The notes beneath the pieces were generated by a model. The model did no database searches. It was not told the origin of the DNA and saw only the letters and a list, made by a program, of their open reading frames with translations. Below, piece by piece: positions 1-8,215 of a stretch of DNA of 29,373 nt (position 1 is its first letter; the number at the start of each line of letters is the position of its first letter). The translations under genes and the position numbers were made by a program. This stretch comes from Phycisphaerales bacterium (GTDB lineage: Bacteria > Planctomycetota > Phycisphaerae > Phycisphaerales > UBA1924): assembly GCA_007124345.1 (NCBI GenBank), contig SLFH01000194.1, positions 1 through 29,373 of the forward strand, written 5' to 3'.

Positions 1-107
1 CCGAGCTCGCCGAGGCCGGGTTCGAGGTCCGGTCGATGTCGCTCCGCCCGCAGCCGGAGCGGCCGAACCCGGGGTGCACGATCGTCACCGTCGCTTCGCG
101 GGCGTGA
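1..107 (+). CDS. C-terminal end of an unidentified protein (5' truncated)
   Basis: An open frame enters from the left edge (first full codon at base 3) and stops with TGA at 105-107, leaving about 34 residues. The visible tail ends in NPGCTIVTVASRA. It has no motif that fixes a family. A hydrophobic strand ending just before the stop would suit the last strand of an alpha/beta fold such as a methyltransferase, but that is only a guess. It lies 7 bp from the stop of the convergent rdgB gene, which is typical spacing for real genes in this window. Confidence 0.5.
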   Translation, partial: ELAEAGFEVRSMSLRPQPERPNPGCTIVTVASRA

Positions 108-114
108 CCTCCGC

Positions 115-831
115 TCAGCGCTCCGCCCGCATCGCCCCGATCCGCTCGACCATCGCCCTCGCCGCTTTGCCCCGGTGGCTCAGCCGGTTCTTCTCTTCGG
201 GAGAGAGTTCGGCGCTCGTCCGCGTGCCTGCTCCGGCTTGGGGCTCCGTCAGCAGCAGCAGGGGGTCGTATCCGAAGCCGCCGCCTCCCCGCGGCACCAC
301 CAACTCCATCCGCCCGCCCGCCTCGGCCTCGGGCAGGCCGATCCGCCCCTCGAACTCGCCCCGCGAGGTCAGCACAACTTGCGGCGGGTCGCCCGGCATC
401 GCCAGCGCCATCACGCAGACGAACCGGGCCGTGCGACGCTCGAGCGGCACGCCCTTGAGGTCTTCCAGAAGCTTGCGGTTGTTGGCCCCGTCGCGTTCCT
501 CGCGGTGCAGGCCTGTTTCGGCCCCGCCCGTGGAGTAGTGGCTGCTGATGACGCCCGGCCTGCCGCCCAGAGCGTCGACCTCCAGCCCCGAGTCGTCGGC
601 GAGGCAGGGCAGGTCGGTCTGCGCGGCGTACCCAATCGCCTTGAGCCTCGCGTTGCCCTCGAACGAGCCCCGCTCGTCGTGGTGTTCCTCGGGCTCGGTC
701 AGGCGGTCGGCCCCGGGCAGGTCGGCCAGGCCGAGCACTTCCGGCCCGCCTTCGTCCATCGCCTCGGCGAGGATCGACCGGAGCTCTTCGACCTTTTTCG
801 GGTTGCCCGTCGCGATCACGATCCGGCGCAT
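115..831 (-). CDS. rdgB: XTP/dITP diphosphatase (RdgB/HAM1 family)
   Basis: A house-cleaning nucleotide pyrophosphatase that hydrolyses non-canonical purine triphosphates (dITP, XTP) to monophosphates in the cytoplasm and keeps them out of DNA and RNA. The 238-residue product begins MRRIVIATGNPKKVEEL, the family's N-terminal nucleotide-binding signature. It then has LADDSGLEVDALGGRPG with the catalytic acidic residues, GFGYDPL, and near the end LSHRGKAA. It is somewhat longer than the usual ~200 residues because of inserted loops. The frame stays open upstream, but the ATG at 831 is preferred because an AGGAGG sits 6 bases before it and the family starts there. It diverges from the PfkB kinase gene across 86 bp, and a TACGGT hexamer at 856-861 is a candidate -10 box. 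The family assignment is firm. Confidence 0.95.
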   Translation of the reverse strand: MRRIVIATGNPKKVEELRSILAEAMDEGGPEVLGLADLPGADRLTEPEEHHDERGSFEGNARLKAIGYAAQTDLPCLADDSGLEVDALGGRPGVISSHYSTGGAETGLHREERDGANNRKLLEDLKGVPLERRTARFVCVMALAMPGDPPQVVLTSRGEFEGRIGLPEAEAGGRMELVVPRGGGGFGYDPLLLLTEPQAGAGTRTSAELSPEEKNRLSHRGKAARAMVERIGAMRAER

Positions 832-854
832 GGCGGCCTCCTGCAAGCAGCCCC

Positions 855-861
855 TACCGTA
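855..861. promoter_or_regulatory. candidate overlapping divergent -10 elements, rdgB / PfkB kinase
   Basis: The near-palindrome CTACCGTAG in the short intergenic region reads TACGGT on the minus strand (856-861, toward rdgB) and TACCGT on the plus strand (855-860, toward the kinase). Both resemble the TANNNT -10 boxes seen before other genes here. No convincing -35 is visible on either side. This is inference from position and pattern only. Confidence 0.3.
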
Positions 862-917
862 GCGACCGAGCGAACGCCCCATCGGCGAACACCAGCCCCA
901 GGAGAGCAGGACCGCAC

Positions 918-2093
918 ATGAGCAGCGAACGAGGCAGCGTGGCCGGATCCGCGGCAGACAGGCTCGAAGCCGCGCGGGCCGACGGTCTGGACCGCTTCCC
1001 CGCCCTCGTCGGCTTCGACGGGTTTGTCGACGCGATCATCCACGTCGTCGGCAGCAGGCGGTCGATGGACGACGAGGACTACCAGCGCATCGCGACCATC
1101 CCCGAGTTCGCCGCCCGCTGCGGCGGGGCCGCGGGCAAGAGCACCAACATCGAGCTCTTCGTGCGGGAAGAACGCTTCGGGGGCAACGGCCCGCTGATGG
1201 CCGGGGCGCTCGGACGCCTCGGCATGCCCGTCACCTTCATCGGGGCGGTGGGGGAGGAAGACGGGTCCGACAAAGTCGCCGAGGTCTTTCAGCCTTTCGC
1301 CGAGCGCTGCCGCGAGGTGATCCCCGTCGCCTCGCCAGGGCACACCGACGCGTTGGAGTTCGAAGACGGCAAGATCATGCTCGGCAAGCCCCAAGCGGTG
1401 CAGGCCGTCACTTGGGACCGCTTGGTCGAACGCGTCGGCGAAGACGAGCTCCGCAAACGCGTCGAGGACGCCAAGCTCCTGGGCATCGTCAACTGGACGC
1501 TCTGCGGCGGCGTGCAGGGGATCTGGAAAGGTCTCCGCGAGCATGTGCTGCCCAAGATCGAGCCCGACCCGGATCGCCGCCTCTTCGTCGACCTGTCCGA
1601 CCCCGCCAAACGCACCGACGACGACATCCGCTCGGCGCTTGAGGAACTGGGCAAGCTGAACGAATCGGTGCGCGTCACGCTCGGGCTCAACCGCGCCGAG
1701 GGGGAACGGATCGCCCGCGTGCTCGGCCTCGACGCCTTCGACGACGCGCACAACTACCCGCTCGGCTCGGTCATGCGCCGCGGGGCGGCGGCCATCCGCG
1801 AAGAACTCGGCCTCGCATGCGTCGTCGTGCACCCCCGCGAGGGCGCCGCGGCCGCCAACGCCGAGCACAACGCGTGGTTCGAAGGCCCCTTCACCTCCTC
1901 GCCCCGCCTCTCGACCGGGGCGGGCGACCACTTCAACGGCGGGTTCTCATTCGCACAGGCCCTCGGGCTCGATCTGGAACAGTCGCTGGCGGTCGGCACC
2001 GCCGTCAGCGGGGCGTATGTCCGCGACGCGATCTCGCCCGATCTCGACCGCCTGATCGGCTTCCTGCGCGATCTCCCGGCCCCGGAGCGTTGA
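918..2093 (+). CDS. PfkB-family carbohydrate kinase (ribokinase-like)
   Basis: An ATP-dependent sugar (or nucleoside) kinase of the ribokinase/PfkB superfamily, 391 residues and presumably cytosolic. The N-terminal half carries the glycine pair and fold signature FGGNGPLMAGALGRLGMP followed by FIGAVGEEDG. The C-terminal half carries STGAGDHFNGGF, with the anion-hole GAG and catalytic base Asp337. The usual leading Asp of the DTxGAGD motif is replaced by Ser. The family is certain, but the substrate cannot be read from sequence. The protein is longer than most ribokinases (~310). The ATG at 918 is preceded by an AGGA at 7-base spacing. Downstream are an aldehyde dehydrogenase and ribose-5-phosphate isomerase on the same strand, so a pentose substrate is tempting, but a 75-bp gap with its own putative promoter separates them. 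Confidence 0.88.
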   Translation: MSSERGSVAGSAADRLEAARADGLDRFPALVGFDGFVDAIIHVVGSRRSMDDEDYQRIATIPEFAARCGGAAGKSTNIELFVREERFGGNGPLMAGALGRLGMPVTFIGAVGEEDGSDKVAEVFQPFAERCREVIPVASPGHTDALEFEDGKIMLGKPQAVQAVTWDRLVERVGEDELRKRVEDAKLLGIVNWTLCGGVQGIWKGLREHVLPKIEPDPDRRLFVDLSDPAKRTDDDIRSALEELGKLNESVRVTLGLNRAEGERIARVLGLDAFDDAHNYPLGSVMRRGAAAIREELGLACVVVHPREGAAAANAEHNAWFEGPFTSSPRLSTGAGDHFNGGFSFAQALGLDLEQSLAVGTAVSGAYVRDAISPDLDRLIGFLRDLPAPER

Positions 2094-2153
2094 ACCGGGC
2101 TCGGCCGGAGGGGCTCCCGCCGATAACGCGCCGCCGATCCGCCCTTGGGTGTC

Positions 2154-2159
2154 TAGAGT
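2154..2159 (+). promoter_or_regulatory. candidate -10 element for the ALDH7-rpiA pair
   Basis: TCTAGAGT places a TAGAGT hexamer 9 bases before the ATG at 2169, and no Shine-Dalgarno precedes that ATG. The arrangement suggests a leaderless or nearly leaderless transcript. A very similar TCTAGACT lies upstream of the SH3-like gene at 11205. No recognisable -35 is present. Confidence 0.35.
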
Positions 2160-2168
2160 TTGGCCCCG

Positions 2169-3695
2169 ATGCGCGGCCTCATGCAACAACTCGGTCTTGA
2201 AGAACACCCCCGCGTCGTCGACGCTGGGCGTGCCGAGCCCGGCCCGGGCGTCGTCCTGAGCATCAATCCCGCCGCCGGAGAGCCGATCGCGGGCGTGAAG
2301 CTCGACGACGCGAAGGGGCTCCAGCGGGTGATCGGGAATGCCGCCGAGGCGTTCGACCAGTGGCGACGCGTCCCGGCCCCGGTGCGGGGTCAGTTGGTGC
2401 GCGAGGTCGCCGATGAACTGCGAAGGTTCAAAGAGCCTCTTGGCGAGCTGATCGCGCTGGAAGTCGGCAAGATACGCTCCGAGGGCCTCGGCGAGGTCCA
2501 GGAAACCATCGACATCGCCGATTTCGCCGTCGGCCTCTCCCGCCAGCTCCACGGCATCACTATGCCCAGCGAGCGCCCCGGGCACGCGATGCGCGAGCAG
2601 TGGCTCCCCCTCGGGCCCGTCGGCGTCATCACAGCCTTCAACTTCCCCCACGCCGTGTGGGGATGGAACGCGATGCTCGCGGCCGTCTGCGGCGACTCGA
2701 TCCTCTGGAAGCCGAGCCTCATGGCGCCGCTCACCGCGATCGCAACGACCGAGATCGCCCGACGTGTCTGCGAGCGCAACAGCGCGCCGGACATATTCGG
2801 GTTGGTCATCGGGACCGACGATGTCGTGGGCGAACCGATGGTCAAGGACAAACGCCTGCCCCTGATCTCCGCGACCGGGTCGTGCCGCATGGGACGGCGC
2901 GTCGCATCGCTCGTCGGCGAGCGGCTGGGGCGTTCGCTGCTCGAACTCGGCGGCAACAACGCGATGATCGTCGACGCCGACGCGGACATGGACCTTGCGC
3001 TGCGTGCCGTGCTCTTCGGTGCCGTCGGCACCGCGGGCCAGCGATGCACCACGACCCGCCGCCTGATCGTGCACGAGTCGATCGCCGACGAGTTCCTCGC
3101 CCGCCTCGCCAAGGCCTACGCGAAGGTGAAGATCGGCGACCCGCTCGCCGAGGGCGTGCTGATGGGCCCGCTCATCAACGATGACGCGGCGATCGCCTTC
3201 GAGAAGGCCGTCAAGACCGCGACCGACCAGGGCGGCAAGGTCGTCTGCGGCGGCGCCCGCGCGGATGTGAAGGGCCTGAAGGGGGCTTTCGTCCAGCCGA
3301 CGATCGTGCGAGCGCCCAAGAACAACGAGCTGCCGATCTCGCGCGAGGAGACCTTTGCGCCGATCCTGTATGTCTTTACATTCAAGGAACTGGACGAGGC
3401 GATCGCGCTGAACAACAGCGTCGACCAAGGCCTCTCCAGCGCGATCTGCACCGGCTCGGCCCGCGCCGCCGAATGCTTCCTCTCCCCCGACGGGACGGGC
3501 AGCGACTGCGGGCTGGCCTATGTGAACACCAGCACGAGCGGCGCCGAGATCGGCGGGGCTTTCGGCGGCGAGAAAGACACCGGGGGCGGTCGGGAGTCCG
3601 GTTCCGACGCGTGGAAGGCATACATGCGCCGTCAGACATGCACAGTCAACTTCAGCGGGGCGTTCGAGCTCGCCCAGGGGATCCGCTTTGAGTAG
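2169..3695 (+). CDS. ALDH7-type aldehyde dehydrogenase (alpha-aminoadipate semialdehyde dehydrogenase)
   Basis: An NAD(P)-dependent aldehyde dehydrogenase closest in pattern to the ALDH7/antiquitin group, which oxidises alpha-aminoadipate semialdehyde in lysine catabolism. The 508-residue length matches cytosolic ALDH7A1 (about 511). The general-base Glu259 lies in LLELGGNNAMIV and the nucleophile Cys293 in GTAGQRCTTTRRLIVHES; both are typical of ALDH7 rather than other ALDH classes. ITAFNFPHAVWGWN is the cofactor-binding stretch. The C-terminal half has the conserved EETFAPILYVF. The ATG at 2169 is chosen over an in-frame TTG at 2160 and an ATG at 2181; none has a clear Shine-Dalgarno. Its stop overlaps the rpiA start by 8 bp, so the two are probably translated together. 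No other lysine-degradation gene is in the window, so the substrate is inferred from family alone. Confidence 0.9.
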   Translation: MRGLMQQLGLEEHPRVVDAGRAEPGPGVVLSINPAAGEPIAGVKLDDAKGLQRVIGNAAEAFDQWRRVPAPVRGQLVREVADELRRFKEPLGELIALEVGKIRSEGLGEVQETIDIADFAVGLSRQLHGITMPSERPGHAMREQWLPLGPVGVITAFNFPHAVWGWNAMLAAVCGDSILWKPSLMAPLTAIATTEIARRVCERNSAPDIFGLVIGTDDVVGEPMVKDKRLPLISATGSCRMGRRVASLVGERLGRSLLELGGNNAMIVDADADMDLALRAVLFGAVGTAGQRCTTTRRLIVHESIADEFLARLAKAYAKVKIGDPLAEGVLMGPLINDDAAIAFEKAVKTATDQGGKVVCGGARADVKGLKGAFVQPTIVRAPKNNELPISREETFAPILYVFTFKELDEAIALNNSVDQGLSSAICTGSARAAECFLSPDGTGSDCGLAYVNTSTSGAEIGGAFGGEKDTGGGRESGSDAWKAYMRRQTCTVNFSGAFELAQGIRFE

Positions 3696-4404
3696 TGAGG
3701 CCAGAACCGCGGACGCGCTGGCGGAAGCCGCCGTCAGAGAGATCGAATCGGGCATGCTCGTCGGCCTCGGCACCGGACGCGCCGCCAAGCGCGGCATCCA
3801 CGCCCTCGCCGACCGCGTCAAAAACGAAAACCTCAAGGTGCAGTGCGTGCCGACGAGCAACGGCTCGGAGGCGCTGGCCAAGGAGCTCGGACTCGAACTC
3901 GTCGACTTCGCCCTCGTCGAGAAGATCGACTACCTCTTCGACGGCGCCGATGAGGTCGACAAAGAGCTCCGCGTGCTGAAGGGCAGCGGGGGGGCCATGA
4001 CCCGCGAACGAATCGTCGCGTGGGCCGCAGACCGCGTCGTCTACATGGTCGATGATTCCAAGCTCGTCGACCGCCTCGGCCGCAACAACACCCTCGCCAT
4101 CGCCGTCCTCGCCTTCGGCCTCACCGCCATCCGCTCCGAGCTCCGCGCGATGGGCCTCATCGGCGTCTGCCGGCGAGACATGAACGGCGACCTCTTCATC
4201 ACCGACAACGGTAATCTCATCCTCGATGTCACACTCGAAGACGACGCCGACCTCGAACGGATCAGCGCCGCGCTCAATGACATCCCGGGCGTGATCGACC
4301 ACGGCCTCTTCCTCTACGAGGCCGACGAGGTCCTCGTTGATCGTGGCGAGGGCAAGATCGAGCGATTGATCCGCCCAGAGGAAGAAGACCAAGAGCACGG
4401 CTGA
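3688..4404 (+). CDS. rpiA: ribose-5-phosphate isomerase A
   Basis: Interconverts ribose 5-phosphate and ribulose 5-phosphate in the non-oxidative pentose phosphate pathway. The 238-residue protein shows the RpiA landmarks in order: GMLVGLGTGRAA (phosphate-binding loop), VPTSNGSEAL, the active-site DGADEVD, and KGSGGAMTRERIVA. The last has Ser where most members have Gly (KGGGGA). It starts with TTG at 3688, inside the end of the upstream dehydrogenase. This rare start is supported because no ATG or GTG occurs before the conserved phosphate loop and an AGGGGAT lies a few bases upstream. The 8-bp overlap implies translational coupling. A GC-rich hairpin follows the stop at 4420-4439. Confidence 0.95.
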   Translation: MSSEARTADALAEAAVREIESGMLVGLGTGRAAKRGIHALADRVKNENLKVQCVPTSNGSEALAKELGLELVDFALVEKIDYLFDGADEVDKELRVLKGSGGAMTRERIVAWAADRVVYMVDDSKLVDRLGRNNTLAIAVLAFGLTAIRSELRAMGLIGVCRRDMNGDLFITDNGNLILDVTLEDDADLERISAALNDIPGVIDHGLFLYEADEVLVDRGEGKIERLIRPEEEDQEHG

Positions 4405-4419
4405 TCCGCACAGCCTGAA

Positions 4420-4439
4420 GGGCGGCCCTCACGCCGCCC
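4420..4439. terminator. candidate bidirectional terminator hairpin between convergent genes
   Basis: A perfect 7-bp stem (GGGCGGC / GCCGCCC) with a 6-base loop lies just after the rpiA stop and covers the last codons of the convergent membrane-protein gene. There is no T-run on either side, so intrinsic termination is uncertain. The convergent position favours a termination role. Confidence 0.35.
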
Positions 4440-6024
4440 GCCGCGCCGCTGCCGCATCTGTCCCGCTCAGGCGGACCTCCAGCGCTACCATCGACGCGAC
4501 CTCTGTGTACACGCCGTCGTCGCTGTAATGGATGTCCCGCCGCACGATCCTCACAGTCTCGAGCACAGGATCACCCAGTCGCAGCTTCGGCCCCTTCGCC
4601 ATAAACCAAAGGTGGGGCGGGGGTGGGGGCACGCCGAGGAACCAGCGCCGCCGACCAGCGCAGTTCTTCAGAAACTTCACCACAAACCGCTCCATCCGCT
4701 CTGCAGCGATGTCGTCGCGCCGTCGGTCGCCGTGCGAGTCCAGCAGCGCGGCCATCTCGCACGGATCTTCGCCGGCCCTTTCGATCCGCTCCGCCAAGTC
4801 GGCCAGCTCCCGTCCGCGCCGCGTGTGGCACCCGCACGCCCCGACCAGCGTCGGCGCCTCGCACAGAAACCCGAAGCGGCTCTGCGCGAACGCGAGGTCG
4901 TACGGCGCCCACCAGTTCCGCGGCACCTCAACCACCCGTCCCCCGGGCAGCACCGCCTCGACCTCGAACAGGTGCGTCAGGCGCGTGTCGCACCACGCGA
5001 GCCCGATCGGCCTCAGCCACAGGGGCGAAAGCGCACACGCCGCTACCCCCAGCACGAGCGCCGCGGGCCCGAACGCCCCGCCGACCGCCCCCGCAGGCAT
5101 CGCCACAAGCACCCCGACAAGCGCCCCGTTGAACACGACCCACTTCCAGAAGCAGATCCCCGTCAACAGAAAGATCCCCGCGTGCATCGCCGAAGCGGCG
5201 ACCAGCAGCCCGATCGCAACATCACTGTGGGCGAACACCAGCACCGCCCCGACCTCGATCGCCAGCGTCCCCCACAGCATCGGTCCGTTCACCCGGCGCA
5301 CCAGCCTGATCACGCGGGCAAACCCCGCGTCGCTCAGCCCCAGCCGCCATCCGTGCAGGCGGCACGACGCCGCGAGATTGCTCAGCCGGTTCTCGCTCGC
5401 CCACCACCCGGGCCTCGGCCCGACGCGAAGCTTCGCGATCCCCGGCACGAGGTAGCTCGACGCGAACACGCACAACAGCACGAAGACCCACGCCGCCGGC
5501 GCCACCGGCATCACGCCCGACACCGCACCCAGCGCCGCGATGGCGATCAGGCCGTCGGTCGCCAGCCGCCCGTCGGTTGTGCTCAGGGGGATGGGCATCG
5601 TCCGGTCCAGGACCGCCCGCTGCAGCAGGAGCATCGCGATCAGCGCGACGCCGAACCCGGGCGAGAACCACAGGCCGACGAGCAGCCCGACGCACAGCAG
5701 CCGCTCGACCGCGTGCGTCCGTTCCGTCCACGGGTTCAGGTGCGAGAACGCCGCGCCCCAGACCAAGGGCCCCGCGATCACCACCGACGCCGCACGCAGC
5801 ACCGCCCCCGCATCGCCCGCGGGCCAGCCGCCAAGAGCGACGCCCAGCGCCGCCAAGAGCCCAATCACACCCCACGCCACCGGACACGTCCGGACCGCCT
5901 GCAGAAGCAGCCACCGGTCGCCCAGCGACTCCTGGCGCACGCTCGCGGCGACCGCGCACAGCCCGGCCAACGGCCGGAACAGGAGGATCGCCGTCACGAT
6001 GGCGAGCGTGTCAAGAAGACTCAT
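4429..6024 (-). CDS. polytopic membrane protein, possibly HTTM-like (gamma-carboxylase-related)
   Basis: A 531-residue integral membrane protein. From residue 1 to about 380 there are roughly eight to ten hydrophobic helices, e.g. LLDTLAIVTAILLFRPLAG at the start, WVFVLLCVFASSYLVPG in the middle and HAGIFLLTGICFWKW later. A soluble C-terminal part of about 150 residues follows, with a Cys-His cluster (GACGCHTRR) and a proline run (PPPPPH). The arrangement, with ASSYLVPGIAKLRVG followed by HAGIFL, resembles HTTM-domain proteins related to vitamin K-dependent gamma-carboxylase. I cannot confirm that without a profile search, so function is open. The start was set at the ATG 6024, immediately before the first helix; a GTG at 6063 is possible. 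It lies 90 bp downstream of the GNAT gene on the same strand. Confidence 0.7.
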   Translation of the reverse strand: MSLLDTLAIVTAILLFRPLAGLCAVAASVRQESLGDRWLLLQAVRTCPVAWGVIGLLAALGVALGGWPAGDAGAVLRAASVVIAGPLVWGAAFSHLNPWTERTHAVERLLCVGLLVGLWFSPGFGVALIAMLLLQRAVLDRTMPIPLSTTDGRLATDGLIAIAALGAVSGVMPVAPAAWVFVLLCVFASSYLVPGIAKLRVGPRPGWWASENRLSNLAASCRLHGWRLGLSDAGFARVIRLVRRVNGPMLWGTLAIEVGAVLVFAHSDVAIGLLVAASAMHAGIFLLTGICFWKWVVFNGALVGVLVAMPAGAVGGAFGPAALVLGVAACALSPLWLRPIGLAWCDTRLTHLFEVEAVLPGGRVVEVPRNWWAPYDLAFAQSRFGFLCEAPTLVGACGCHTRRGRELADLAERIERAGEDPCEMAALLDSHGDRRRDDIAAERMERFVVKFLKNCAGRRRWFLGVPPPPPHLWFMAKGPKLRLGDPVLETVRIVRRDIHYSDDGVYTEVASMVALEVRLSGTDAAAARRAA

Positions 6025-6114
6025 CACCGCTACAGATCGGCCCCGCGAGGCCAGGGGATCCACTTTGCGTCGCGCCCCAAGCCCGGACCCCGCGCCCCGC
6101 TTCCCGCTCTCGCC

Positions 6115-6597
6115 TCAAAGCGGCTTGTCGAACAGGACCGCCACGCCCTCGCCCGGCCGGGCGCGAAACCCCAGCGCCGCGTGCGCCGCCGGAGACTCGG
6201 GATACTCCGGCGTGGTGTCGCTGCTGAGCGTGCGGCAACCCCGCTCTCGCGCCCAACGCTCGGCCTCGGACAACAGCATCCTCCCGACACCCCTGCGCCG
6301 CGCCGAAGGCTCGACGAACCACGCTTCGATGTGCGCCCTGCGCTCCTCGGGCCTTCCCGCCAGCCCTACCTCGATCACACCGATCGGGGCGCCGTGATCG
6401 ATCGCGAGAAACACGCCGTGCGCTCGCCCGTCAAGCTCCCCAGAGCTCAGGTAGTCTGCCGCCTCTTGCCTCAGCTCGTCGAACGCTTCGCGAGGCCAGA
6501 GCGCCAAACGCATCTGCGCCCACGCCGAGAGCGTCGTCGCGTCAGGGCGGACGATGTCAACGCGTTCACTACTGTCCCTGCGCAAGGCTGTAGCCAC
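6115..6597 (-). CDS. GNAT N-acetyltransferase, AAC(6')-like
   Basis: A 160-residue acetyl-CoA-dependent acyltransferase. The acetyl-CoA loop reads VEPSARRRGVGRMLL, preceded by the beta-strand HIEAWFV. The following helix-strand ARERGCRTLSSDT and the ending AHAALGF match the order seen in aminoglycoside 6'-N-acetyltransferases, as does the N-terminal stretch WAQMRLALWP. This is a chromosomal relative; similarity in layout does not show that it acts on aminoglycosides. The frame opens at a GTG (6597) that overlaps the end of the isocitrate dehydrogenase gene by 29 bp, with a GGGGAG immediately upstream. A TTG at 6585 is an alternative. The overlap suggests co-transcription with icd. Confidence 0.85.
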   Translation of the reverse strand: MATALRRDSSERVDIVRPDATTLSAWAQMRLALWPREAFDELRQEAADYLSSGELDGRAHGVFLAIDHGAPIGVIEVGLAGRPEERRAHIEAWFVEPSARRRGVGRMLLSEAERWARERGCRTLSSDTTPEYPESPAAHAALGFRARPGEGVAVLFDKPL

Positions 6598-8056
6598 GCT
6601 CCCCGTCGTAGGTCTTCAGCATCTGGCACTCGACCACCTCAACAGTCGCGGCGATCCGCCCCGCAAGCTCCAGGCACTCGACGCACCCGATGCGGGCCAC
6701 CGTTTGCTCTTTGCGCAGAAGGAACCTCGCCCGGTAATGGTCCACGCACTCGGTGAAGGTCGAGCCGGTCGGCCAGACCTGCGTCCCGCGGTTGGACATC
6801 ATCGAAAGACGGAACGGCGTCCCCTCGACCGCCGCGGCAAGACGCTCGGCGAGCCCCGCGGGCCCGAGATCGCTCTCAACATAGATATCCGCGCCGACAT
6901 GCTCGACTCGGGCTTCTGTAAACACGCCGAGCATGGTGTTCGTCATAGGCGGCTGCGGGCGAACAAGCGATGGAGCCGAGGGGAGCGAGTCAGGTTCGAC
7001 GACCGCGCGCGATTCGGGCTTCCGCCCCAGGTTCGACGCGATGGCGTCGGCGAATCCCCGCGTCCCGACCGCCTCGGTCGACGGGTCCCCGAAGTCGCCG
7101 GTCCGCACGCCGCTCTCGAGCGTCACCAGCAGCGCGTTCTCGATCAGCGCCGCCTGGCGGAGCATCCCGATGTGGCGCAGCATCATGATTCCAGACAAGA
7201 GCAGGCTCGTCGGATTCGCCACGCCCTTGCCCGCGATGTCTGGCGCCGTTCCGTGCACCGCCTCGAAGATCGAGACATGCTTGCCGATGTTCGCCGACGG
7301 CGCAAAGCCGAGCCCGCCAACGAGCCCCGCAGCGAGGTCCGACACGATGTCGCCCTGCAGGTTGGGCAGCACGACCATCTTGTAATTCTGCGGCCTGAGC
7401 ACGAGATTCATGCACAACGCATCGATGATCACATCCCCGTGCTCGATGCCCGGGTACTCAGCCGCGACCGACCTGAACCGCTCCAGGAACAGGCCGTCGG
7501 TCATCTTCATGATGTTGGCCTTGTGCCCGCAATAGACCGACTCGATCCCGAGGCGGTCGGCCAGTTCGAACGCCGCCCGGTGCACCTGGTCGCACCCGGG
7601 CGCGGAGATGAGCCGCTTGCACTCGACGACATCCCGCGTCAGCCTGTGCTCGATGCCGCCGTAGGTGTCCTCGATGTTCTCGCGGATCACATAGAAGTCC
7701 ACCGGCACGCCCGCGCGCGAGTAGACCGTCTCGACCCCCGGCAGCGACTGGAAGTGTCTGATGTTCGCGAACGCGCCGTACATCTTGCGAAGCGAGACAT
7801 TGATCGACTTGCCCCCACCGCCTTTGGGCGTCCCCATCGGGCCCTTGTAGACGAGGCCAGTCCGCTCGATCATGCGGACTGTTTCGTCGGTCATCCCGCG
7901 CGTGTCGCGGTCGAACACCGACTCGCCCATCTCGACGGGGACAAACTCGACATGCCCCTCCACGCCCGCGGCACGGAAGATCGACAGCGCCGCGTCCATG
8001 ATCTCCGGGCCGATGCCGTCACCGGGGGCCAGCGCGATTCGGGTCTTCTCGGCCAT
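6569..8056 (-). CDS. icd: isocitrate dehydrogenase, Thermus/Rickettsia-type with C-terminal extension
   Basis: Oxidatively decarboxylates isocitrate to 2-oxoglutarate in the TCA cycle. The 495-residue length and the ~140-residue region after the catalytic core match the Thermus thermophilus-type enzyme (about 496). The substrate site is visible as KSINVSLRKMYGAFANIR, the FYVIRENIEDTYGG loop carries the conserved Tyr, and the Asp-rich metal region is GDIVSDLAAG. The cofactor loop HGTAPDIAGKGVANP has Asp273-Ile274 where NADP enzymes have Lys-Tyr, which predicts NAD+ preference. ATG 8056 was chosen because AGGGA precedes it by 7 bases and the fold starts at once (RIALAPGDGIGPEIM); an upstream ATG at 8098 lacks a ribosome site. 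The gene is followed by an overlapping GNAT gene and a membrane-protein gene. Confidence 0.95.
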   Translation of the reverse strand: MAEKTRIALAPGDGIGPEIMDAALSIFRAAGVEGHVEFVPVEMGESVFDRDTRGMTDETVRMIERTGLVYKGPMGTPKGGGGKSINVSLRKMYGAFANIRHFQSLPGVETVYSRAGVPVDFYVIRENIEDTYGGIEHRLTRDVVECKRLISAPGCDQVHRAAFELADRLGIESVYCGHKANIMKMTDGLFLERFRSVAAEYPGIEHGDVIIDALCMNLVLRPQNYKMVVLPNLQGDIVSDLAAGLVGGLGFAPSANIGKHVSIFEAVHGTAPDIAGKGVANPTSLLLSGIMMLRHIGMLRQAALIENALLVTLESGVRTGDFGDPSTEAVGTRGFADAIASNLGRKPESRAVVEPDSLPSAPSLVRPQPPMTNTMLGVFTEARVEHVGADIYVESDLGPAGLAERLAAAVEGTPFRLSMMSNRGTQVWPTGSTFTECVDHYRARFLLRKEQTVARIGCVECLELAGRIAATVEVVECQMLKTYDGERGYSLAQGQ

Positions 8057-8142
8057 GGTCGTTCCCTGTCCTTCCTGATCTTTCAAGCCGTTGCTCATGC
8101 CGTCTGTTGTGCCCCGGTTCGGGCGAGGCCGCCGGGACGGAA

Positions 8143-8148
8143 ACCATA
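8143..8148 (-). promoter_or_regulatory. candidate -10 element upstream of icd
   Basis: TATGGT on the minus strand lies about 87 bases before the icd start, in the 159-bp gap after the Sua5 gene. It fits a TATNNT -10 box. No good -35 was found. The rest of the gap holds no evident gene or RNA. Confidence 0.25.
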
Positions 8149-8215
8149 GCCGCCGCGCGGGCGCGATCCCGAGGTCGGCTCATCGGCGCGACGCTTCCCG
8201 GACCTGAGACCGAAC

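Noticed and set aside
4528..6756. A long plus-strand open frame of about 740 codons opposite the membrane-protein, GNAT and icd genes.
   Set aside because: Its translation is Arg/Pro/His-rich with no domain. Long antisense frames are expected in DNA with strong GC bias at third positions, and the opposite strand holds recognisable genes.
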